This document shows, in pieces, positions 1 through 11,768 of a stretch of DNA of 47,757 bases. The DNA is from Gamarada debralockiae (Eukaryota > Ascomycota > Leotiomycetes > Helotiales > Hyphodiscaceae): positions 1-47,757 of the forward strand of contig NXFV01001690.1 of the NCBI GenBank assembly GCA_002803225.1, written 5' to 3'. The notes below the pieces were generated by a model. The model did no database searches. It was not told the DNA's origin and was given only the letters and a program-made list of their open reading frames with translations. Each line of letters opens with the position of its first letter. Within the stretch, counting starts at the first letter, position 1. The translations under genes and the position numbers were made by a program.

Positions 1-3000
1 CAGTATTCTTATATAGAGGTTGTACTGTACCATCAAAAGGGCCGAACGAGTCAAAGCTAAAATCGTCAATAGTTCCTCCGTTCTCATTACCATCAAGAGG
101 GCCGAACGGGTCAAAGCTAAAATCGTCAACACCTCCTCCGTTCTCATTACCATCAAGAGGGCCGAACGAGTCAAAGTTAAAATCGCTAACAGCTTCTTCG
201 TTCTTATTACCATCAAGAGAGGTTAACAAGTCAATGTCAGCGTTCTCATAACCATCAAAAGAGGTTAACAAGTCAAGGTCAGCGTTCTCATAACCATCAA
301 GAGGCTCTAACAAGTCAATGTCAGAGTCCTGGGGGATATTCATGTAGAAATTGTTAGGGCTGGGGAAATCCAGGGAGGGATAATCAAACTTGTGAGAGTT
401 AGCATTGATAATAGCACTAGAAGAGAGTTTGAATTTACCCCTGAGGCGTCACCCATGCCAAACCCACCTCCGAGAGGAACAGGTTGCACAGCACTATTCA
501 GGAAGCTTTTCGGGTGGACAGGTGTGATGGGCGTCGGGGGGTTCGGAGTTGCGGGTTCTTGAGAGGCGTCGGCGGATGGTGTGGCACCAGCAGGTACTGC
601 TGAAGGAGGTGGAACGACAGGAGGTGTTATACTGTCTGCAAGACTGGGACCCTCCACAATGGCGGAATGGTAGTCCTCGTTGTGTCTTTTCAGGAGATTT
701 CGGTTGGCAAAGCCGATCGTGAAATAGGCACACGAAGAATATGCGCAGCGAAATCGTCGCTGATGTTGTGACTCGTGCTTGGCTCGCTGAGAGGAAGATT
801 CAAAGCCGTCGTTGCTGAAGACACAATGTAGGTAACGGCATACAAAAGCCGAGGCGCCGTATATTTCCCGGAAGGCTTGGAGGTCCTTCTTGTTGATCTC
901 GGGAAAGGTCGCCAGAGCCCTGTCGTCCAACAGAAACTCAACCGTCTGTTGATAATAGTGGCGGACGGCACTGAAGTGCGTTGGATCCATATCACACGAG
1001 TCCAAAGAAATCCCTGCTATCTATCAGGGTTTGGAAACCAAATTTTGCTAGGGAAGGGAGCTTACTCTCGGGAGACTTGTCCGAAGGATCCACTCGGGTC
1101 ATCTTGTCTCGGAACACAAAGACATCCGAGACTAGCCTCTTGACATCGGGCAAGTGATTCAACGCCTCGAGAGTGGGATCTTCAGTCGCATCCTTCTCCG
1201 TTCTGATCTTAGATTTTGGAACAGGTACTCGATAATCTTCTTTCCTAAATCTCAACAGAAGCTGAAGTTGAGCTAGAAGTTCTGTAGAGAATTGTCGTTT
1301 GTGTTGATTCAATAGGCCGCAATATGCCAGAAGATGTCTGTACCAGAACATATCGGTGTAGATCTGCAGGCCATGAAAGCCGCGAACGACAATGGCCGCC
1401 CTTTGGGCTTCTGTAGAATTTGCCGGTAATAAAGAGACGCAGGAATTTAGAAAGGCTACGCAAGAGAAGGAAATATCCAAATGCGCGTCCTCACGCCATA
1501 TGAAAGGGCGGTCCGCTTGGTACTCTTCTTCAAGGATATATCTATGTAAGTCAGCAATCTTGTGTCCCTTACCATGAGAAGAGGTTATTACTCTTTTGCT
1601 GAAAAGTGTACAAAGTCCACAGTACTAGCAGGACCCTCTTCGATGAGAGGTCGGCAAAGATCCAGTATTTCTTTTCGAACTTTCGTCTTGGGTGTTAGGG
1701 TCGTATTTGAAGTGTCCAAAGTGATACCATCGAGGAGCTCGTAGCTCTTCAGTATCCTGTAAGAACAAGCCATCCATCCCAGAATCCGAATAGCCATATA
1801 TCTTGCATTTCTGGAGTTGCTAGGATCCATAATCCTGTCGAGAATACGTCCGTACCTACAAGTCTGTTAATGATCTAGAACGTATGACTTGCAGAACTGG
1901 GGATGTGTTTCTTACGCTGCTTTGAGGCCCTTTGGTAGGCTTGTGGCTGTTTCTTCCAAAGCTGCATCACTATAGCAGTATTTGAGCTCATCAACGACTA
2001 ATCGGACCCACAAGAACATGCCTACTCGGCGATCAGCATTACTATCCTTGTTATGGCGTTGAACTTTCACCATTTGCCTTTTCCACCAAAATCGATTCAA
2101 TCCTGCCCAATAAATCTTGATCAGATGTACGAAGTTTTGCTATCTTGTATTTCACAAAAGACCGAATATCCCAGTCCACTTCCTGCCGTCCGTCCAGTGA
2201 GATTTGAGGCTGTTCAGAGAGCTTTTTATGGATGTGCACCTCTCTTCGACTCGAGAAAAGGACCTTGCAGTGTGTTGTTGGGCCTGTGCAAACAACATCA
2301 AGTGCTTTTAATATCGCTTTCTGATTCTCCTTTGAGCATTCGTCGATTCCGTCAACAACGATCCTTGCGTATGCGATTATCTCAAGAAGCTGTGGCACCA
2401 GAATTCTGAGTTGAGCCATTCCGCAACTTACTCCGCGATAGACAAACTGGTTGGCGATAAGCGTGCAAATATCAGGATGCTGTCTGATAATTTGAAGTAC
2501 AATGATCGTCAGGATCTGGTGACAAACGTTGCCAGTATCTTGACTGTTACAAAAGTAATAGCAAACAGTCAGACCCGGTGTGTTCATAAGTGTTTGAACG
2601 ATATACGAACACATGACACTCTTGCCTTAAGTGGTGGTATTAGCAACGACACACTATCTTGGCGGGCAATGAGAGTGTACCTGATCCAGGCTTTCCATTA
2701 AGCCAAAGGCACGGACGTTTTTCATCATCCTTTATCCAACTCTTCAACTGCGGCTCATTCGCTATCCACTCGCATGTTCTGTCGTGTCGTCTTTTTGACG
2801 TTCTTTCGTACTCTGTCTCCTGGACCTTTTCATCCATAAGAAGCCACGCAATAGAGTGTTGTAACTGAGAAATTCTCGTATTATTTTCGTTTTCCTCTAG
2901 TACTTCCAGGTCTCGTTTTTGCCTCTGTCGAATCTCATCTTGGATTCTCGTACGCGACTCTTTCCCTTCAACGATGTCAAAAGAAGCAGCCTCGAGATCG

Positions 3001-3715
3001 ACAAAATCTCGCTGTTTCTTTAGAGAATCAATAATGGCGTCGAATCGACTTCCGAAGTCCTTCCAAAGAGAGAGAAATATAACTTGCCATGCTATAGTCG
3101 ATTCTCAGTACGTAATAAGTGGTCAAGGTGGAGCTCAATTACCTCTTCGCCGAAAGAATTTGTATGCGCGTTGATGAAAATCGAGAATTCCAGTGTATAC
3201 TGTAGCAAGGACGTGCTGAAATTCAAGATTATCGTCGAAAGCCTTCTTGTAACGGTCGAATCGTGGCAGGGCGGCGCCAATGTCAGCGTACGCTGACAGC
3301 AAGGCTTCAAAGACATCCCGATGGTGACTCGCGATCTAGTGGGGGGATGAGCCTGAAATTTTAGAGGCAGTTGGGATGCGCACCTGAAGCATCAACTTGA
3401 TCGGAGCCTAAATTTCATGAGCCACTTCGTCCATTGAGTTGACCGAGTGATACGAACCCAGACGTATGGCAAGTAAGGTGTTCCATTACACAAGACCTCA
3501 ATTACCTTTGTGTACTTTTCGATCCCTCGCAACAGAGGTTCGATGCGGCGTAGGTTTTGGGCCGATAGCCGCTTCCTCTGTTTGCTGTCGATCTCGCGAA
3601 CAGCCGACCAGACATCTTTCAGCTCTGTTGTCGCAAATTTGTGGGCATCTTCTTCAGAGATCGACCGTTTGAGCTTCTCAAACGCATCGGCGATGATGGC
3701 TTGAGGATCCGTCAT
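1..3715 (-). CDS. NACHT-domain NLR (STAND) protein, C2H2-like finger and acidic C-terminal repeats; 3' end beyond window
   Basis: Predicted cytosolic STAND NTPase of the fungal NLR class (non-self recognition or signalling; inferred from family). Ten exons: 3715-3458, 3407-3384, 3335-3143, 3091-2681, 2625-2071, 2021-1916, 1855-1592, 1541-1066, 1016-439, 388-1, all GT-AG and in phase, at least 1084 aa. The N-terminal ~300 residues resemble the DUF7708-type domain that precedes NACHT in many fungal NLRs. The P-loop GKPGSGKS is formed across intron 2626-2680, Walker B is VVDGIDEC, and a 'SAKEYIL' element follows the NTPase. Near 700-780 is a C-x4-C-x15-H-x4-H finger (FRCAYSSC...HNEDYH). A Pro/Thr-rich linker leads to short acidic repeats that remain open to base 1. 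The start is the Met of MTDPQ; an in-frame Met lies 5 codons upstream. No stop inside the window. The exact intron structure is inferred by eye. Confidence 0.85.
30..335 (-). repeat. In-frame tandem repeats coding the NLR C-terminus (three 60-bp units, then three 42-bp units)
   Basis: Three 60-bp units (30-89, 90-149, 150-209) differ at few positions and encode 20-aa repeats of the type DDFSFDSFGPLDGNENGG. Three 42-bp units (210-251, 252-293, 294-335) encode 14-aa repeats of the type DIDLLTSLDGYENA. Both share the core '(L/F)DGxEN', so the long unit looks like an expanded version of the short one. All lie in the reading frame of the NLR last exon on the minus strand and contain no stop. Confidence 0.85.
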
Positions 3716-3974
3716 ATTCGATAGAAACAAACTGATAAATGATCAAGGACAAGAAGAAAATACGAAGAGGAAAAGAAAATTCTGCAACAAGGCTGTGCCT
3801 CGCTGGGGTCGCGATAGGCTTTCTGCAAGGCGGCCCATCATGGTTTGCCTCGTCTACACCCCCAAGTAATCATACTTTTGTAGCTAGGATTTTGATTTTG
3901 ACCATGAACTGCACATCACAGTGTCTCTCGACAGACATTTATTTAACGTGGTTACATATTACTGTGATAGAAAG

Positions 3975-6900
3975 ATGAGCGTGTGCGCTGACGGCGTCCG
4001 ACCGGCCAAGCGTAGGCGGTTCAGTATCGTCAACGACCGCCAAACCCAAGCAGCACCAACACCTCCTCGCACAGAGTCTTATCTACCTCTCGTGGGCTCT
4101 CATAGGCCCCTTCCCGAACTAGAAGGAGCTAATGATGGTAGATCTAAGCCTGCAAATGGAGCGTACCTTTTGGCCAGCCCCAATTCATCTGCCAGCCGAG
4201 ACAGCCTGAGCAGGGTTGAGCAGGAGCCATCAGAATGCTGCTACGGAATGGTTCGTACGAAATCAATTGCCTCCAACTGTGCCTCCACCAGATCACTAAT
4301 TGAACCTTGACGCAGTTATGTGACATCCCCGCAAACCTCAAGTGCGGGTTGGGCCCGAATTCGAAAAATATACCCGTCGACTTTCATAGCCCCAACTCTC
4401 TTTCTTCGAAGCTCGACCGTGATTTAACTACTTTCGATATACCATGCCCAATATCGGCACGAATACTTTGTGAGCTGGGAAACGTGGCTGAAATCAGAAC
4501 ACAGCTGTACTGCCATTCGAAACTTGAATTTTCTCCCGAAGGAAGTACTAGTCAGAATGGCAGACGGCGTGGAAAACCATCGCAGTCGTGGTTTCTGAAC
4601 ATAATCCTCTTCGGCAGAGAGGGTCTTGAGGAAAAGGTGGGAGAATACTTATCGAAGCACAAAATGTATCTTCAAGATCCACTTGGGTGCGAGCGGCGCG
4701 TCCTGTACCGGAATCCACATATCATCCAACCAATTTCAGGCGAGACTGTGATGACCGATTCATTTGATTCGGCACTTGGAAATCTAGAGATCGAGCGACT
4801 AGAGGCTGGACCTGATTTGCTTGCACAATTGATGGAGGATGACATCCCGTTGCCTGAGACCGAGGCACCTGATGTTGTGAAAACTGCTTTATTTCAGTAA
4901 ATTCCCCTCTCAATGTCAGGCTTACAAGTGGCTGATAGATACTACAGGCATCAAAAGCAGGCGTTGACTTTTATGGTGTGTCGGGAGAAAGGCTGGGACC
5001 TAGAGGATGGTACTCGTGACATATGGAGCCGACAAAGAGATTCTTTGGGGCGGTTCAGGTAACACTCGAAATTTCCCTTCGAAGTTCATTCAATAACACG
5101 CATCAACAGTTATACGAATAATGTCGGTGGATACAGCACAGATGAACCACCCCCAGACTTCCGGGGAGGTCTGCTAGCGGATGACATGGGTCTAGGCAAG
5201 ACCCTCAGCATGATATGTCTAATTGCGGCCAATCAGGCGCGCCTACCTGGCCCCCTCAACTCTATGCCATCCGCCATTATGAAGACCACTTTGCTTATTG
5301 TACCTCCGGCATGTACGTATGAAAATAGCGACTTCTGCTCTTTGACTAATACGGGAACAGTAATACAAGCCTGGGAAAAGCAATTCCTTTTGTGAGTCTC
5401 TTGGTATTTAAGCAGTGCCTATTAAACCGTACTTAATCTCTCATGGTACTGAACCTACTTAGGCATCTTCGACCAGGGAAATTGAAATGTCACATTTACC
5501 ATGGTCAAAACAGGAAAGGCACTGAGTCCTTGGGGCAGTACGATGTTGTCATTACGACATATCACACGGTCTCTGCCATTTGGAGGAAAGTCAACGGACA
5601 GCCAGGAAACGAGAAATCTATATTTTCGCTGACCTGGCATCGTGTGATTCTGGATGAAGGTGAAGTGCCCTATAGAATTTGCTCAAGCAATACTAACTTG
5701 AACAGCTCATACCATCCAGAACCCACAAAGCCAACTAGCCCAAGCGTGTTGCGCTCTCCGTTCAACGAGGCGATGGGCGATCACCGGGACTCCTATCCAA
5801 AACAAGCTCGCAGATTTTGCCAGCGTTGTCAAATTCTTACAAGTTTATCCTTATTCCGATGAGAAGTCTTTCGAAGAAGAAATCTTCAGGCCGTGGCAGA
5901 ATCGTCACGGTGCGGATGCCCAAGGATTTCTGAGACTCAAGACTCTGGTGAGGGCTATCACGATTAGTCGCACTAAAGCTGTGGTTCAGCTTCCACCTCG
6001 AGTCGACGAAATTCATCATCTCAACTTTACGCCAGCTGAACGAGAGAAATACGAGGCTGCAAAGACCCAATCAAGAACGCTACTAGAGGAAGCCATCTCT
6101 TCCGGAAATCAAGGTGGCAAAACTTTCAATGCTCTAAGGCTGCTTAACATTCTCCGTTTGATTTGCAACCATGGTCTTCTCGCCCAATCTACTGTGGAAA
6201 ATAAAAAATCTCGAACTCAACATTTACTAGGAGGTTGGTCTCTAGGTGAGACTTCTGACTCGTTTTATGGTAATATCCTGGGTGGTGCTACCTCTTGCTT
6301 GAATTGCGGTGCAAACCTGCTAGAGGATATTCTCGAGGGCTCAGTGTCGTCTGGTTTTGAGACCCAGCGCCAAACGACCCCTTGTGACCAGATGATCTGC
6401 GAGCGATGCATTTCTCAAACCAGCGACGACAGAATAGGCCAATCCCCTTGGGATAATCGGGACTTACTAGACAGTAGCGAAAATTCGGCACCTGCAACAC
6501 CTGTAGTGGACTGCGATGCGGCATTTACCATCGAATCTATGTCTACGAAGATTAAAGCTCTTGTGGCAGATCTTTACAAGCATAATACTACAGAGAAAAG
6601 GTCTTCATCAACTTCCATATTGTATTACTTATTCAAGTAGCTAATATTTGCCAGCGTTGTATTTTCATACTGGACTAATACGCTTGATCTTGTTCAGTTG
6701 ATGCTGAACCACATGGGGATCACATATACGAGAATTGATGGGAAGACGTCTCTTCCCAAAAGAAGCGAGGCTCTAAGTGCATTCCAGCGTGATGACTCCG
6801 TTCGTGTCATTCTTGTTTCCATCACTTGTGGTGGTGCTGGGTGAGTTTTCATGAATAGTGCCGTCTTCCCCGTCACTGATTGGTGCAAATAGCCTCGATC

Positions 6901-7311
6901 TCACTACTGGTTCACGGGCATATCTTCTCGAACCTCACTGGAACCCAATGATTGAAGAACAAGCTCTCTGTCGAGTCCACCGAGTTGGCCAAAAACACGA
7001 CGTCACTACGATCCGATACTTGATGCGAGATTCATTCGAAGAGGTAAGCCCCCACTAACTCGCACACTGAATTCTACGTACGCCGGACGCTGGCCACAAG
7101 GAACTCCTAAATATCCAAGATACTGACAATTTCATAGCAAATTGTCGATATCCAGAAGCGGAAAAAGATGCTGGCTCAAGTGACGCTTGCCCAAGGTCCC
7201 TTGTCAGAGGCTGGTATTAGTTTAGGAACATTGCAGGTACGATTTGAACTGATTTACAGCTCAAACATAATTCTGACATTGCTGCAGTACTTGAAATCTG
7301 TCCTCGAATGA
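3975..7311 (+). CDS. SNF2-family DNA-dependent ATPase/helicase with RING finger (RAD5/HLTF-like)
   Basis: Nuclear ATP-dependent chromatin or DNA-repair translocase. Eleven exons: 3975-4250, 4316-4896, 4948-5058, 5110-5312, 5361-5391, 5463-5659, 5706-6600, 6655-6840, 6893-7043, 7138-7236, 7288-7311, giving 917 aa. An N-terminal basic stretch (KRRRF) could be a nuclear signal. Helicase motif I is DDMGLGKT, motif II DEAH is restored across intron 5660-5705, and motif III is WAITGTPIQN. A RING-like set (CLNC...CDQMICERC) sits between the two lobes. Motif V is SITCGGAGLDLT, and motif VI is the variant RVHRVGQKH, as usual for this subfamily. A RING inside the helicase region suggests E3 ligase activity as in RAD5/HLTF. 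The substrate and exact orthologue are not resolved; the N-terminal ~300 aa are only weakly recognisable. It diverges from the NLR gene across 259 bp. Confidence 0.9.
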
Positions 7312-9280
7312 GGAATTCATGTCAAATTTGCACTTTAATAATTAGGGTTTTATATCGAGTCTATTGGGTTTGGGGAAATGTTTCCTCATCAACATGCGCT
7401 CGACCGGTGAGACTTGTCCTACCGGTGCAAGGCCTCCGTGTCCAGAGCTTTTCGAGGCTTGGTGGATTAGAAAAGAAGACAGCGATTATAAATTAGAAAT
7501 TGCGGGCCAGCCATTAAGTTCATTGGAGCAAGCCCGATTCTTTTCACCTCGCATCCCACAACCTTCCTTCTCCATCTACGCAACCATCTCTCAAATATGC
7601 CAACTCCAGCGCCAATTCCGGCTCCTCTCAGCACACCCCCAACCTATCACGATCTAAACCTAGACTCTGCCTTGACCAAGATACCAATCAACTCATTTGC
7701 ATACTCCTTGACAAAGCCGACATATTTATCCTTTCTTGACAAGTACATTCTAACAAGCACTTTTAAAACTTTAAATAATTTTTTCTTTAGTTTTATTGCC
7801 CTTGGAATTATCGAGAATCCTTTGGACGAGGTCTAAAGAGATCCGGCATTCGAGTATCGCCTCGAGAAGCGAGAAGTAAAGATAATTCAATTAGGCTCAA
7901 GGTAATCGAGTTGAGTCGGAAGGCACAATTCGAAAGCGGAATGAACTTAGGTTAAAATACTATTTTTATTGCCATTAATATTGTAACTGTATAGATCACA
8001 AAGTTCATCTTGTCACCTGTGGGCTTTTGTCTTGTCTTAAAATAACAAGTGTTTAGTGTATAGGAGCTTAAAGATATTAATAGTGGGAAGGCTGTGACGT
8101 AATAGGAGAGCTTGTAGTGCAATTACAAGTAGGATAAGAAAGACGTCCCGAGGGTATTCTATACTAGATACTCTAGACAAGATAGTACCGCTATTATATA
8201 GATATGCACTTCTTTAGTGGCCTCTACTTAGCTAATCATCTACTCCTAATATTAGTGGAACTCTGCTAGTAATACTATTTTGCCTAGTAAAAGATTGTAT
8301 GAACGGCTTAGTGAGTCCTTTCGCGTTATAATGTCATAACCCGCTGACGGAGTACCTCAGCCCCTTCTCTGCAACTGGCAAAAAGAAAAGGAGGAGAAAT
8401 AGAACAGAAACGCTTAGGAACGGTAGATGTATATAAGTAAAAGATCCAAACTAAAGGAGAAGTAAACTAAATGCTTTGAAGGTCTTTATCGCAAATTATC
8501 TCACCCGTGAACGATAAGGAAACGATACAGAATAATACCTAAGGCTAAGCCGCTAATCACTTGTTATACGCCAAAAGTGGAAACAAAATGGGTTGCGAAG
8601 GAATCAGGTCGCAAGGGAGCCAGAATAGAATATGTGGTTTAGGGCGGGGAAATGAAGGCACATAACTTAAAGCGAAAGAGAGGGGGGAAAAAAACAATCT
8701 TGAGTTTAAGGGTATCGTCGACTCTCGCCCTTCTGTTTGATGCTCGTGACAGTTCAATATGCTGGAACTTTGGAGCTTGCGAGAGCTCAACGTAATACCC
8801 TGCCGAATAAGGGAATGCAGCATCGCAGGACAGCTCGTGAACGCCGTGTGTCTGGGGCGATGTCAAGACAGGCGGTCCCTTTGCTTCTGATTTTCCGGAA
8901 ATCATTCGTTGCCTAGAGCTTATTTTGACCCTTGGCTTTTCACATGCCAAAAATGAATCTCGAAATACGTAGTAGAAACCATACCCCAAGAAAATGATTC
9001 GCCGTCAGGTGGGAAAGAAAAGGTAGTCGTCGTCGTCGTTCCTAATTTCAGCCACACGAATGCACGTACCTCCACAGTGCGTCATCGAAGGAGGCAAGCC
9101 ACTGACTGCCCCGCCTTGGATCCTTGGACGTCACATCCACCTGAACATTCCACAAACGCAACTACAAAACCCCATCCTCTCCCCAACCTTTGACTCCATA
9201 CACATCTACCCATAATCGCTCACGATCTTTCGCGCATACTGAAAATCACTTCATCTACGAACAACCAAACAATCAGCATC
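7312..9280. other. Gene-free 2-kb region, partly AT-rich
   Basis: No convincing gene. From about 7650 to 8560 the DNA is AT-rich with scattered stops on all frames, which fits an old inactivated repeat, but no coding motif or terminal repeat was recognised. A 79-codon open frame starting MPTPAPIPAPL at 7597 has no family resemblance and was not called. The last ~250 bp carry pyrimidine-rich tracts and are probably the promoter and 5' leader of the next gene. Confidence 0.4.
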
Positions 9281-10908
9281 ATGTCCGCCAACACAGTTTA
9301 CGTCAAGAACATTTCCTCGTCCACGAGCGAGAAGGAAGTCAAAGACTTCTTTTCCTTCTGGTATGTCCATAATCGCTCAAATTATATGATCTATCAAATC
9401 ACCCGTCGTTTCCAATCATTCAAGTCCTATGAAGCATCAACCTACCCTTCAATCTCTCCAAGAAGCTGAATGGTCCACCCCTACGCTCCCCCCTCCCCCC
9501 ACTTCCAACCAAAATTAAACACAAGCTGAACAGCCAACTCCAATCCTTCAATCTCTCTGAACGATCAAAACTAACTCTGCGTTCTACAACAGCGGCAAGA
9601 TTGCCAGTATCGAGATCAAGCCCGCCGGCGAGACCCAAGATGCTACCGTAACCTTCGAAAAGGAAACTGCGGCAAAGACTGCTCTCCTCCTCGACAACAC
9701 CCAACTTGGCAGCACCCATGTCCAAGTCACCAGCGCTAATGGCTCCAATGAGGATGATGGAAGCCACTATACCACACAAGCTGAGCGTGATAGCGATGAG
9801 ATCACCCAAGAAGAGAAGCCGCGTTCTCGCATCATTGCTGAGTATCTGGCTCATGGCTACGCTATCACCGATCAAGCCACTCAGCGTGCCATCGATTTGG
9901 ACCAGAAGCACGGTATGTACAAACGAAATCACACATCCTATTTGAATTATTCAAAACGTCTCTTCATCTGGGCCTTTTGAATCGCTCAGTTCTTCTCAAC
10001 GATTCGTCTCTAGTTCGTTCGCTGGGTTTTCATTAGGCCCTTCCTCTATTCCTTAAATCTCCTGAGCGATGCTAATTGCTACTATAGGTGTAACCTCCCG
10101 GTTCCTGAAAACTCTCCAGAGCATCGACCAGAAGTACCATGCTACTGATAGAGCCAAGGGCCTCGACCAGTCATACGGTGTCACACAGAAGACCAACTCC
10201 CTTCTGTCTGGCTTGACCTCATACTACGAGAAGGCCGCAGGTACCCCAACCGGTCAAAAGCTCGTCAACTTCTACACCCAAACTTCTCGCCAAGTTCAAG
10301 ATATCCATGCTGAGGCCCGTCGTCTCGCTGACCTAAAGAAGCAGGAAGGAGGTGCTCAGAACGTTCCCGGTACGGATAAGACAACTTGTAAGTGTGGTTC
10401 AGATTCAGATAAATGTCCATGTTCCCCAGGAGAATGCGCCTGCGCCAACTGTCCCAAGTCGGATGTCAAGGGTGCCGGTAATGACAAGACAACCTGCAAC
10501 TGCGGTGGTAACTCCGCCAATTGTCCATGTGCTCCCGGACATTGTACTTGCAAGGGATGCTCTAAGGCAGATACGAAGCCAGTTCCAGGTGATAGCGACA
10601 AGACGACTTGCAAGAGTGGTGGTGACACTGCCAACTGCCCCTGCGCTCTTGGACAATGCGCCTGCAAGTCTTGCCCTAAGGCACACACCAAACCCGCTTC
10701 CGGCGACGGTGACAAGACCACCCGCGACTGCGGTGGCGATACCTCCAAGTGCTCTTATGCTCCCGGTCACTGCGCCTGCAAATCCTGCCCAAAGGCCGAT
10801 ACAAAGCCAGCTCCCGGCGATGGCGACAAGACAACCTGCAACTGTAGAGGAGACGACAACTGCCCCTGCGAGACTGGAAAGTGTGCCTGCAAAGGTTGCT
10901 CCATGTAA
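9281..10908 (+). CDS. vip1: Vip1-like RRM protein with five C-terminal metallothionein-like units
   Basis: Exons 9281-9360, 9593-9912 and 10088-10908 encode 406 aa. Residues ~1-75 are an RNA-recognition motif (TVYVKNISSST at RNP2, ATVTFEKE at RNP1), followed by the PRSRIIAEYLAHGY and 'YHATDRAKGLD' segments that I associate with fungal Vip1-like proteins. From residue ~230 to the end are five Cys-rich units with the C-x-C-x(5-6)-C-x-C-x(3-4)-C-x-C-x2-C pattern of Neurospora-type copper metallothionein. The units are joined by D(T)KPxPGDG linkers. Expected roles are RNA binding plus soft-metal binding. From memory, some Pezizomycotina Vip1 proteins end in one such unit; five is an expansion if so. 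Intron 1 is unusually long (232 bp). An alternative 3' exon may exist downstream. Confidence 0.85.
10375..10905 (+). repeat. Five metallothionein-like coding repeats
   Basis: Units at 10375-10482, 10483-10596, 10597-10710, 10711-10824 and 10825-10905 (36, 38, 38, 38 and 27 aa). Each begins DKTT and carries up to seven Cys. Units 1, 2 and 5 keep all seven. Unit 3 has lost the second Cys (CKSG). Unit 4 has lost the first (TTRD) and the fourth (CSYA). The DNA repeat is clear but diverged, so this is not a very recent duplication. Confidence 0.85.
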
Positions 10909-11197
10909 CCGGACTTTCTGATCTCATTCGTTCACTTTCTTTCAGTGTTTCCTTTCTCGATTTCGGCTTCGACAATTCGGTCTCCCTCAAAGTAACCGGA
11001 TCTCGGATTTCATTCATTCACTTTCCTTCCGTGTCTCGATTTCGATTTTGACTACGACTGTATTACTACTAGAACGATAGCTAATAGCTCGCGCCTTCTT
11101 TTCAGCTACCACCTCTACACATGCTGCTGCTACAGAGGGCACCGACATTGTTGATTCTACAAAAGTTGCCCCTCTTGAGCCGGAGAAGACGACGTAG
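10909..11197 (+). other. 3' flank of the RRM-metallothionein gene: duplicated segment and candidate alternative last exon
   Basis: Two diverged copies of a ~70-bp pyrimidine-rich segment start near 10910 and 10996, each beginning 'aaccgga' and sharing 'ttcactttc'. After them, a good acceptor (cttttcag, ending at 11105) opens a 29-codon frame, ATTSTHAAATEGTDIV... ending TAG at 11195-11197, whose A/T/E-rich composition resembles the tails I recall in Vip1-like proteins. A phase-1 donor would be required; 'AAAG|GTTGCT' just before the annotated stop is the best but weak candidate. Confidence 0.35.
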
Positions 11198-11768
11198 GAA
11201 TGAGTACTTTGCTTTTTGCTTTTACGGATGGACATGGTTATGAGAGAGATGGATTGGACGAGGTATGGTTAAGAGGAGATACCAATGGGATGAAACATAG
11301 CCTTTACTTTGTCAGTAGCGATTCTTTCAGATGATCACAATAGCTAGTACGAGCTTCATTCAATGTATAATGAACCTCCAAACTGTTTCCTCTTCTTTGA
11401 TTCGGTGCCTCGATTACATCTTGATCATCAGGCAAGACAGGAAGTAAGTTTGGCCTTTCAATGACAGCAATAGCTTTTAGTTTTACCTCATCGTTACGAT
11501 GTGAAAGGGGAGTCATGTCGTAAAATGTCAGATGCTGATGCTGACAGCCGAATCAGCCACAGCGTCAGCATTTAGGGTCCTCCCGGGGTTGAACGCCACA
11601 GTAAGCCCACTTTGTGCAATCACAATTACTAACCACCAGGAACGCCGATCATATTCTGACCCCTTCAGACCTCCGCCCACTTTTACTGCCCTCAACCTTG
11701 TTCTAAACAAAAGTGGCTCGAGGCTAGGATAACCAAAACTTTTGGGCGAGAAGTTACTAAGAAGCCTT
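11198..11768. other. Intergenic; promoter of the bZIP gene
   Basis: No gene recognised. The segment includes 'tgctgatgctgac' repeats near 11530-11545 and a pyrimidine-rich leader before 11769. Short open frames on both strands have no resemblance to known proteins. Confidence 0.3.

Noticed and set aside
30..335. CRISPR-like array at the left edge
   Set aside because: Regular 60-bp and 42-bp units are in-frame coding repeats of a eukaryotic NLR with no repeat/spacer structure.
992..1066. Apparent frameshift between two halves of the NLR gene
   Set aside because: A 49-bp intron (1017-1065, gtaagc...gatag) restores the frame and the expected DMDPTHFSAVRHYY continuation, so the gene is intact here.
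9420..9932. 170-codon minus-strand frame
   Set aside because: Overlaps intron 1 and exon 2 of the RRM gene in antisense; no resemblance to a known family, whereas the plus strand encodes the RRM.
10356..10770. Minus-strand open frames over the metallothionein repeats
   Set aside because: They exist only because the repeats lack stops in antisense; the plus-strand Cys pattern is clearly the coding one.
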